7,807 nucleotides of DNA from positions 1-7,807 of the forward strand of contig JACMIM010000222.1 in assembly GCA_014381165.1 (NCBI GenBank), given 5' to 3'. The translations under genes and the position numbers were made by a program. Every line of letters starts with the position of its first letter. Positions within the stretch are counted from its first letter, which is position 1. Positions 1 through 5,940 of this stretch are shown here, piece after piece. Origin of the DNA: Roseiflexaceae bacterium (lineage in GTDB: Bacteria; Chloroflexota; Chloroflexia; Chloroflexales; Roseiflexaceae). The notes below the pieces were generated by a model that was not told the origin of the DNA, did not search any database, and worked only from the letters and a program-made list of their open reading frames with translations.

Positions 1-2126
1 ACGCGGCAGCGACCCCAGCGGGCGCTATTCTGGCGCTGCCGCAGTCGTTGGCTCTTCCGCTGCTATCCTACAACGCTGATCGCTGGGACATACTGGGTCT
101 GTCCAGGCCAGAAGTGTGGACATGGCAAGCAGTGAAGACCGCAGCGAAAGCTCTAGCGAGCGATCCGAATGCACAGACCCCGTCCTACGGCCTGCTTGAC
201 CCTAGCGGCGGTGTCGCGACGTTGCTGCACGAACGCGCTCCTGGAGCGCCAAATCCGCTGACCCAGCCGCTCCAGGATGTCCAAATTGCGCAGCCCACCG
301 AAGCTGCCGCGCTTGATCGTGTGGCAGCACTGGTGGCCGACCAAACTATCGCGCTGGTACCAACAACGCTGGACGAGGCTGAGGCTACGCGCCTGATTCA
401 GGACGGGCGAATTGGAATTTGGCCCGCTGGTGTGTTAGCCGATGCTGCCCAACCGCTGCCATTTCGCGTTGGCGTTGCGGCATTCCCGCCCACATCTAGC
501 AGTGATCTGATTGCCAGCGCCTATATTATCAGCCGTGGCACTGCAGCAGTTGATGGCGCATGGACATGGCTGTCGTTTCTTGCGCGGCAGCCGCTTGCCG
601 CCGACCTACCCTTTCCCGGCACGGTAAGCCTGCCCGCGCGGCGATCCCAGGCCCCACAGCCCACCAATGGCGGCCTCGACACCACGGCAGCGTTAGCGGC
701 GCTCGAACAACTGCCAGCACTCCAGTCATACGGACAGGTCGATCCTGCCCGTGTGGCTGCGCTGGCTGCGGCGATCGATGCCGTAGTTAACCAGGGCCAG
801 ACCGCTATACAGGCGCTGTCGAACGCACAGGCGGTCATCGCCCAACTGCCGGTCGCCGATCAGCCCCCGCCCACTGACTCATTTAGCGTGGCAACTCCAG
901 CGCCCGTGTCCAACGCAACGCAGATCACATTCTATGACGGCTTCACCCGCAGCGAAACGCTGGCGAAGATCGCGCAGCGCTTCTCGCGTGAAAACCCCGA
1001 TGTTCAGGTCGTTCTCAAAACAATCGGCGGCGACTGGCCAAACTTGGCAACAGTGGCAGCACAAACCGACTGCTTTGCCGATTTCCCGCTGGCAGCAGCA
1101 GATACTGCCAGCGTGCTCGATCTACAGCCCCTGATCGACGGTGACGCGCAGTTCCCGCGCGAAGATTATCCGCCCGCGCTCCGCGCGCTGTTCAGCCGAA
1201 ATGGACGACAGTATGCACTGCCACATGCGTTCGAAGTTTCGGTGCTTGGCTACAACCAAACCAGCTTCGATGCGGCTGGTCTGGCCTACCCAGACGCCAA
1301 CTGGACGCCCGACGATTTGCTGGCTACCGCCGAACAGCTGACCCGCCGTGCTGATACTCCCGCGCAGTATGGATTTGCACCAACCGCTGGCGGCCTGTCG
1401 AGCATCCTGGAGGTTCAGGGAATCGCGCCCTTTGCCCAACGAGGGGACGAGTACGCGCCAAACTTTCTTGACCCAGCAGTTCTGCAAGCCACCGACTATT
1501 TCCAGCGCCTGGTCGAGACAGCGGCTCCTGCTGCGGCACTAACGGGAAGCGCGGACGAGCAAATGGGCGAACTGATTCGCAGCGGCCAGGTCGCAATGTG
1601 GACAGACTTTGGATTGTACACGCGCAGCGCGGGCCAGGCCTTTACGCTCGCCGTAGGGCCGCTACCAATGAGCAGCGGCGGAATACTACCTAAAACGACG
1701 GTAACACGTGGCCTGTATATCGCGCAGGCATCGCAGCAGCCAGAGCTGTGTTGGCGCTGGATCACCTACCTGACCGGGCAGGCCGACGCATATACACACG
1801 AATTTCCTGCACGCTCGTCGGTTGCCGAGAGCGACGCTTTTCGCACACAGGCGTTGCCGGGCGCAAGCATTGTGTATGACGCGCTACGCCCCGCGCTTGA
1901 GCAGGCTGCCACACGCACCGCTGAACCCTCGGTTCTCGATCGGTTCTGGTTCAAACGTGCGGTCGATCGCGCACTGCAAGGCGCGAACCTGGAGCGTGAA
2001 CTGGCCGAGGCCCAGCGCCTGACCGAAGCCTTTCTCGCTTGCACGCGCGGCGGCGGCGAGGCAGCGCCATGTGCGGCGGAGGTCGACCCAACCCCCAACG
2101 GTTGGAAGAACGCGGCGACACCGTAG
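1..2126 (+). CDS. Tandem-fused extracellular solute-binding protein (family 1), 5' partial
   Basis: The frame is open from the left edge (first full codon at base 3) to TAG at 2124-2126. The TTG at 48 is not a credible start: the codons before it (GAILALPQSLALPLLSYN) already match the family's 'G-x-x-x-ALP...YN' segment. There are two homologous modules. The first, C-terminal part only, runs to about base 900. The second is complete, from about base 918 (ITFYDGF, then FSRENPDVQV) to about 2040. Paired segments include LLSYNADRWDILGL with VLGYNQTSFDAAGL, DGRIGIWPAG with SGQVAMWTDF, and LPARRS with FPARSS. A Pro/Ala/Thr-rich linker (about 860-915) joins them. Family 1 proteins are exported and deliver sugars or similar ligands to ABC importers; the ligand here is unknown. 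The signal peptide or lipobox would lie off-window. No permease or ATPase gene follows. Cysteines sit in DCFA, ELCWRW, and near the C-terminus in ACTRGG and APCAA. Confidence 0.88.
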   Translation, partial: AAATPAGAILALPQSLALPLLSYNADRWDILGLSRPEVWTWQAVKTAAKALASDPNAQTPSYGLLDPSGGVATLLHERAPGAPNPLTQPLQDVQIAQPTEAAALDRVAALVADQTIALVPTTLDEAEATRLIQDGRIGIWPAGVLADAAQPLPFRVGVAAFPPTSSSDLIASAYIISRGTAAVDGAWTWLSFLARQPLAADLPFPGTVSLPARRSQAPQPTNGGLDTTAALAALEQLPALQSYGQVDPARVAALAAAIDAVVNQGQTAIQALSNAQAVIAQLPVADQPPPTDSFSVATPAPVSNATQITFYDGFTRSETLAKIAQRFSRENPDVQVVLKTIGGDWPNLATVAAQTDCFADFPLAAADTASVLDLQPLIDGDAQFPREDYPPALRALFSRNGRQYALPHAFEVSVLGYNQTSFDAAGLAYPDANWTPDDLLATAEQLTRRADTPAQYGFAPTAGGLSSILEVQGIAPFAQRGDEYAPNFLDPAVLQATDYFQRLVETAAPAAALTGSADEQMGELIRSGQVAMWTDFGLYTRSAGQAFTLAVGPLPMSSGGILPKTTVTRGLYIAQASQQPELCWRWITYLTGQADAYTHEFPARSSVAESDAFRTQALPGASIVYDALRPALEQAATRTAEPSVLDRFWFKRAVDRALQGANLERELAEAQRLTEAFLACTRGGGEAAPCAAEVDPTPNGWKNAATP

Positions 2127-2151
2127 CGCACACACCAGCGCGCGTCCCAAT

Positions 2152-2169
2152 AGCCCGCGCAGGCGGGCT
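2152..2169. repeat. GC-rich palindrome (7-bp stem, 4-nt loop)
   Basis: AGCCCGC (2152-2158) and GCGGGCT (2163-2169) are perfect inverted copies around GCAG. The palindrome begins 26 bases after the stop of the solute-binding gene. No U-tract follows, so it is not a canonical intrinsic terminator, though it could protect an mRNA 3' end. Together with the next palindrome it resembles, from memory only, composite intergenic repeats found in Chloroflexota and cyanobacteria. Confidence 0.6.
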
Positions 2170-2176
2170 TCGTCAC

Positions 2177-2208
2177 CCCAGCCAGCGGCTTCAGCCGCCA
2201 GGCGTGGG
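2177..2208. repeat. Compound palindrome with GCGGC-TTCA-GCCGC core
   Basis: The inner stem GCGGC (2185-2189) / GCCGC (2194-2198) closes a TTCA loop. The outer arms CCCAGCC (2177-2183) and GGC-G-TGGG (2201-2208) also pair, with one bulged G at 2204 and a small internal loop. It lies 7 bases after the 2152-2169 palindrome, so the two form one composite of about 57 bp. It is probably an interspersed palindromic repeat or an mRNA 3'-end structure. No copy elsewhere in the window was noticed. Confidence 0.55.
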
Positions 2209-2280
2209 ATGGTGCAACATACCCAGGTTACTCATTGAAGTCCATCAGCGCCAGGATCGGGCGCGTACAAACCGATCGCA

Positions 2281-2309
2281 TTGCGTTCCAGCGCTTCTTT
2301 CGCTATAGT
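2281..2309 (+). promoter_or_regulatory. Candidate sigma-70-type promoter for the hybrid kinase gene
   Basis: TTGCGT (2281-2286) and TATAGT (2304-2309) are separated by exactly 17 bases. The -10 box matches consensus at five of six positions and the -35 at three. Transcription would start near 2316, leaving a leader of about 38 bases before the ATG at 2354. An inverted repeat, GATCGG (2255-2260) / CCGATC (2272-2277), ends three bases before the -35 box and could be an operator. This is motif reading only. Confidence 0.42.
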
Positions 2310-2340
2310 ACCTCGTGTTGCTCGCACAGGCGCACATGCG

Positions 2341-2348
2341 AAAGAGAG
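2341..2348 (+). promoter_or_regulatory. Purine-rich ribosome binding site of the hybrid kinase
   Basis: AAAGAGAG lies 5 bases before the ATG at 2354. It supports this ATG over later in-frame starts. The match to the anti-Shine-Dalgarno sequence is only moderate (GAG core). Confidence 0.45.
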
Positions 2349-2353
2349 CTTGA

Positions 2354-5032
2354 ATGGTTCACTCGAATGATCAATCTTACGAACAATCTACCAACCCGCT
2401 GCCGAACGGGGGCGAGGCCGAGGAACTGATCCCGAACGAAGCGCGCCTACAGCGCCTGCACCAAGCCAGCGCACGGCTTGCGCAGACGCAGGGGCTGGCC
2501 GAAACCCGCCAGGCCATCACCGATGAAATCAAGCTAGCGCTTGGAGCGCATATTGTCCTGCTGCGCTTCGTGGTACCCGGCGGCCTGGCCACCGAGGTCG
2601 TCGCGCTCGACCCGGACGCCGACGTGGAACTTATTCACTCCTACAATTTTGTACCAACTGAGGCGCACAGCGCGCCTGCCAAGGCACTGCGCGAGCGTCA
2701 GCCCGTGTTTCTGCGCAACAAGGGTGACTTTGCGCAGTATCCGGAGTACACCGAGGTTCTTCAGCGCATGAATGTACAGGCCGGGCTGTATCTGCCGCTT
2801 GTTCGCCAGGGCGCAGTGATTGCCGTTGTCAGTGCGGCCTTTCGCAAGCCGCAGGCCTTTGACGAGGCCGAACGCACGATCGCCTTGACCCTCGCCGAAC
2901 GCAGCGCGGCGGCGCTTGAGCGCGCCCAGCTCCACGAGGCCCTACGCACAAGTGAACAGCTCTTTCGCACGCTTGCCGATACGATCCCGCAGATTGTTTG
3001 GATTACCCGCCCAGATGGCAGCGGGATCGACTATCTCAATGCCCAGTGGCTCAACTACACTGGCCTCAGCTATGAAGAAAGCCTGCGCGACCCCTTTCAG
3101 ATAATTCACCCAGATGACCTAGCACCGGTTCTGACGGCCTGGCAGCAAGCATGGGAAACTGGGCAGCAGTATCAGACCGAAACGCGCTTGCGCGGTGTTG
3201 ATGGCACCTATCGCTGGTTTCTTTCCCGCAGTACCTCGCGCAACAATGATGCCGGCCAGTTGGTTGGCTGGTTCGGCACATCGACCGATATCCACGAGCG
3301 CAAGCAGGCCGAGGCCGACGCGCACATGCTTTCAGAACTCGGCGAGCAGATTCGTGCGAGTGACAATGCCGATCGCCTGCTGGCCAGTGTGGTGGAGCAG
3401 ATCGGGCGGCACCTGGATGTCAGGCGCTGTTTCTTTGGCGAGATCGACGAACCCCACGATCGCTGGCTGGTGCAGCACGAATACAGTGCGTCGCTGCCAT
3501 CGCTCACCGGCGACTACCGTATTTCTACCTATTCGCCTGCGGTTGTTCAGGCATTGCGTAGCGGCCAGGTGCTGATAGCCGACGACATGAGCATAAGTTC
3601 CTACTGGGCCGAGAGCTACGCCGAGAGATACGCACCGATCAGCATTCGCGCCACGATTATTGTACCTTTTTTACGTGATGGCCAATGGGTTTTGAGCCTT
3701 ACGATCACCACTGACACGCCGCGCCAGTGGCAGCCACACGAGGTTCGGTTACTCGAAACGATTGCGGAACGGATTTGGCTGGCGGTCGAAAAGCTGCGTG
3801 CAATCGAAGCCTTGCGGGCGAGTGAAACGCGCCTACAAGCGCTGTATGTGCGCGAACAGGCGGCACGCGCACAGGCCGAGGAAGCAAGCCGATTGAAAGA
3901 TGAGTTTCTGACGACGGTTTCCCACGAACTGCGCACGCCGCTGACCGCCTTTCTTGGCTACGCCCGGCTGCTGCAATCACGCCCGCGCGACGAGGCCTTT
4001 ACGGCGCGTACCCTGGACACGATGGTGCGGACTGCCGAAACTCAAGCCCAACTGATCGAGGATCTGCTCGACGTTTCACGGATCGTGAGTGGCAAACTAC
4101 GGATCGAACTCCAGCCGGTCAGTCTGATTAGCGTGATTCGTGCCGCGCTCGATACGGTGAATCCAACCATAGAAGCGAAGGGGCTGCATCTCCAGACCGA
4201 TCTAAACCCAGCAGCTAGCACGATCATTGGCGATGCGAACCGCTTGCAGCAGATCGTGTGGAACCTGCTCGCAAACGCGGCGAAGTTCACGCCGCCCGGC
4301 GGTACCGTCCAGGTGCGCTTGGAGCCGCGTGGCCACATGGCCTTGTTTACGGTCAGCGACACTGGCCAGGGCATCAGTGCGGCGTTCTTGCCATATGTGT
4401 TCGACCGCTTTCGACAAGCCGAAAGCACAAGTACCCGCGCCTATGGCGGGCTGGGCCTGGGGCTATCGATCGTGCGCCACCTGGTGGAACTGCACGGCGG
4501 CTCAGTGCAGGCCACCAGCGCAGGCGCGGGCCATGGTGCCAGCTTCAGCGCGCAACTGCCACTGGCCAGCCCATTGGCGGCCAGCGCGCTAGCACATGCA
4601 GCAACCAGGCCGCCCACCGCGAAAGCCGCCTATCCACCAAAGCTGCGCGGGCTGCGCGTGCTGATCGTCGATGACCAACAAGATATTCTGGAATTGCTGT
4701 ACGATGCTTGTACGCCGTGTGGTATTGAGACAAGGATCAGCACCACCGCGCGCCATGCATTCGATATGTTTCAGGCCTGGCGTCCGGATGTGCTGATCTC
4801 GGATATTGCCATGCCCCTGGAAGATGGCTACTGGCTTATCCGCATGGTGCGGGCGCTGCCGCCCGAGCGCGGCGGGCAAACGCCTGCCATCGCGCTGACT
4901 GCCTATGGCCGCGCTGAACAACGGGCGCGCGCACTCGAAGCCGGGTTTCAGCACTATCTGCCGAAACCGGTCGAGGCCAGCGAACTCCTGGCCGTGGTTG
5001 CCAGCCTCGCGCCGAGCACACCCTCGATATAG
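2354..5032 (+). CDS. Soluble hybrid sensor histidine kinase: GAF-PAS-GAF-HisKA-HATPase-REC
   Basis: This 892-residue protein has no signal peptide or membrane segment, so it is a cytoplasmic sensor. Domain order: GAF about 30-190, PAS about 200-318 with a PAC-type end (GWFGTSTDIHERK), second GAF about 335-478, a short helical linker about 480-512, HisKA 513-580, HATPase 622-738, an Ala/Pro-rich linker 739-766, and receiver 767-882. Catalytic elements look intact: phospho-acceptor His524 in SHELRTPL, N box NLLANAAKF (637-645), G1 DTGQGI (669-674), F box FDRF (683-686) and G2 GGLGLGL (698-704). The receiver has D773/D774, phospho-acceptor D817, T849 and K871. By family knowledge it autophosphorylates on His524 and passes phosphate to D817, and then probably to a separate Hpt protein, since no output domain follows. 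The signal is unknown. It stands apart from the upstream gene by 227 bases with its own candidate promoter. Confidence 0.95.
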   Translation: MVHSNDQSYEQSTNPLPNGGEAEELIPNEARLQRLHQASARLAQTQGLAETRQAITDEIKLALGAHIVLLRFVVPGGLATEVVALDPDADVELIHSYNFVPTEAHSAPAKALRERQPVFLRNKGDFAQYPEYTEVLQRMNVQAGLYLPLVRQGAVIAVVSAAFRKPQAFDEAERTIALTLAERSAAALERAQLHEALRTSEQLFRTLADTIPQIVWITRPDGSGIDYLNAQWLNYTGLSYEESLRDPFQIIHPDDLAPVLTAWQQAWETGQQYQTETRLRGVDGTYRWFLSRSTSRNNDAGQLVGWFGTSTDIHERKQAEADAHMLSELGEQIRASDNADRLLASVVEQIGRHLDVRRCFFGEIDEPHDRWLVQHEYSASLPSLTGDYRISTYSPAVVQALRSGQVLIADDMSISSYWAESYAERYAPISIRATIIVPFLRDGQWVLSLTITTDTPRQWQPHEVRLLETIAERIWLAVEKLRAIEALRASETRLQALYVREQAARAQAEEASRLKDEFLTTVSHELRTPLTAFLGYARLLQSRPRDEAFTARTLDTMVRTAETQAQLIEDLLDVSRIVSGKLRIELQPVSLISVIRAALDTVNPTIEAKGLHLQTDLNPAASTIIGDANRLQQIVWNLLANAAKFTPPGGTVQVRLEPRGHMALFTVSDTGQGISAAFLPYVFDRFRQAESTSTRAYGGLGLGLSIVRHLVELHGGSVQATSAGAGHGASFSAQLPLASPLAASALAHAATRPPTAKAAYPPKLRGLRVLIVDDQQDILELLYDACTPCGIETRISTTARHAFDMFQAWRPDVLISDIAMPLEDGYWLIRMVRALPPERGGQTPAIALTAYGRAEQRARALEAGFQHYLPKPVEASELLAVVASLAPSTPSI

Positions 5033-5069
5033 TGGAACGTATTGGCGTTGTGCTACGTCTATTTCAATA

Positions 5070-5202
5070 GCAGGACTTTCGCTTGCTCCCAAAATGTACT
5101 CTATTCTTAGCAGTTTTTTGCGCTACGGCGCAAAAAACTGCTAAGAAAAAACAATTCCTTGCCCGCCGCAGGCGAAAAAGACGCTTTACGCGAAAGTCCT
5201 GC
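5070..5202. repeat. Nested inverted-repeat element, possibly MITE-like
   Basis: GCAGGACTTTCGC (5070-5082) and its perfect inverse (5190-5202) bound a 133-bp non-coding stretch holding the 5104-5147 hairpin. The trinucleotide AAT occurs at 5066-5068 and at 5203-5205, which could be a 3-bp target duplication if the element begins at 5069, but this may be chance. No transposase is encoded. It fills most of the 182-base gap between the convergent kinase and dsbB genes. It could be a small non-autonomous mobile element or a structured convergent-terminator region. Confidence 0.5.
5104..5147 (+). repeat. Perfect 20-bp hairpin with a C(UACG)G tetraloop
   Basis: The arms 5104-5123 and 5128-5147 are exact reverse complements, with TACG between them. 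Read on the + strand, the closing C-G and UACG loop form a UNCG-class tetraloop, which is known to be very stable; the opposite strand gives CGTA, which is not of that class. The T6 and A6 tracts lie inside the stem (5114-5119 and 5132-5137). No U-tract follows the hairpin on either strand, so it is not a canonical intrinsic terminator. Its place just after the kinase gene would suit 3'-end protection of that transcript. Confidence 0.75.
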
Positions 5203-5214
5203 AATCGCTTGTCA

Positions 5215-5796
5215 TTAGACGAGGCGCGCGGCCACAACAAAGGAGACAACGATCGCCCCAGCAATCCCAATAATCGCCACCGTGTCATAGCCCACGCTTG
5301 GTGCATCGTCGCTCGTTTGCGCCGTGTTCCCACGCGACCAAAGCATTGCCACCATCGCGAGGCTGATCACAAGAAACGCTGTGAGCGCCAGAAACGGCAC
5401 GGTAATAAAGCCAAGCAGATTGATGTAATCGGCGGTGCAGGGCACGGTGGTAGAACAGGCAGGCGGCGGCAACCAGGTTGTCTTTTGCAGCAGGTAGTGG
5501 TAGATCGCAATCCCCGCACCGAACAATGACAGTGGCAGAACATACACCGGCAGCGCTCGGTCGCGCCGCAGCAGGCCAATCGTGATAATCAGGCTGAGCG
5601 GGTACATGAGGATGCGCTGGTACCAGCACAGCAGGCAAGGCGTCCAGCCCAGCACCTCGCTCATGAACAAACTGCCGCACGTAGCAACCCAGGCGGCGGA
5701 CAGCGCCAGATACGGCGCGGCCTGTAGGGTGATTGGTTGCGCGGCATCCTGCTGCGGCTGAACACGAACGTCGGGATTTGAAATATGCTGTGCCAT
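5215..5796 (-). CDS. dsbB: DsbB/BdbC-family disulfide bond formation protein
   Basis: This 193-residue integral membrane protein reoxidises a DsbA/BdbD-type thiol oxidase and passes electrons to quinone. C54-LL-C57 lies in CLLCWYQR; R61 matches the Arg that follows the first pair in E. coli DsbB and is linked to quinone. The second pair, C114 and C120, is followed by ADYINLLGFITVPFLAL, typical of BdbC-type members. Hydrophobic helices lie at about 27-49, 62-76, 82-103, 127-152 and 171-192. The first four are standard and place both cysteine pairs in extracytoplasmic loops. The fifth helix, and an N-terminal tail of about 25 mostly polar residues, exceed the usual BdbC length of about 140. The start is ATG at 5796; the nearest Shine-Dalgarno-like sequence is a weak GAG 7 bases upstream. 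No DsbA partner lies in the window. Confidence 0.92.
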   Translation of the reverse strand: MAQHISNPDVRVQPQQDAAQPITLQAAPYLALSAAWVATCGSLFMSEVLGWTPCLLCWYQRILMYPLSLIITIGLLRRDRALPVYVLPLSLFGAGIAIYHYLLQKTTWLPPPACSTTVPCTADYINLLGFITVPFLALTAFLVISLAMVAMLWSRGNTAQTSDDAPSVGYDTVAIIGIAGAIVVSFVVAARLV

Positions 5797-5831
5797 CGGT
5801 TATCTCAGTATAAACGGCGTTTCACGTCGGC

Positions 5832-5860
5832 ATTATATAACAATCCTATCGGATTACCAA
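5832..5860 (-). promoter_or_regulatory. Sigma-70-type promoter for dsbB
   Basis: On the minus strand, TTGGTA (5860-5855) and a perfect TATAAT (5837-5832) are 17 bases apart. Transcription would start near 5825, giving a leader of about 29 bases. A short dyad, AATCC/GGATT (5842-5846 and 5851-5855), fills the spacer and could be a regulator site. A second, weaker -10-like TATACT lies at 5812-5807. Confidence 0.6.
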
Positions 5861-5904
5861 AAAAGGGGAGGGGGATTTTCTCGGGGCTGTGTCCCCAAAC
5901 CCCC
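5859..5904 (-). terminator. Possible terminator of the helicase gene
   Basis: Read on the minus strand, GGGGG (5904-5900) pairs with CCCCC (5874-5870), enclosing an inner stem GGGG (5896-5893) / CCCC (5886-5883) with a 6-base loop. T6 follows at 5864-5859 after five further bases. The gap before the U-tract makes it imperfect. The T-tract shares two bases with the dsbB -35 box. Confidence 0.35.
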
Positions 5905-5940
5905 GTTTTGCGCTTCGCGCGTTCGTGACTCAAAAACGGC

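Noticed and set aside
48..50. TTG as the start codon of the solute-binding gene
   Set aside because: The frame is open upstream to the window edge, and the codons before it already encode family-typical sequence, so this is an internal Leu codon.
2297..2344. CTTTCGC / GCGAAAG inverted repeat around the kinase promoter and RBS, matching part of the 5070-5202 outer repeats
   Set aside because: A 7-mer match is expected by chance at this length, and the same heptamer also occurs inside the kinase gene, so no shared regulatory element can be claimed.
3422..3445. Cys359 in the second GAF domain as a bilin attachment site
   Set aside because: It lies in the sequence RRCFFGEID without the Cys-His pair of cyanobacteriochromes, and no phytochrome-specific region is present. 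The domain looks like an ordinary GAF found in many hybrid kinases.
4589..5092. A 167-codon minus-strand open frame opposite the receiver domain
   Set aside because: It is a shadow of the kinase gene, whose receiver residues on the + strand are all intact; no domain or ribosome binding site supports it.
5104..5147. Classical rho-independent bidirectional terminator
   Set aside because: No U-tract follows the stem on either strand; the T6 and A6 runs are inside the paired arms.
5083..5529. A 148-codon + strand open frame crossing the hairpin and overlapping dsbB
   Set aside because: Its translation is Arg/Lys/His-rich without a recognisable domain, it runs through the palindromic element, and it opposes a convincing DsbB gene.
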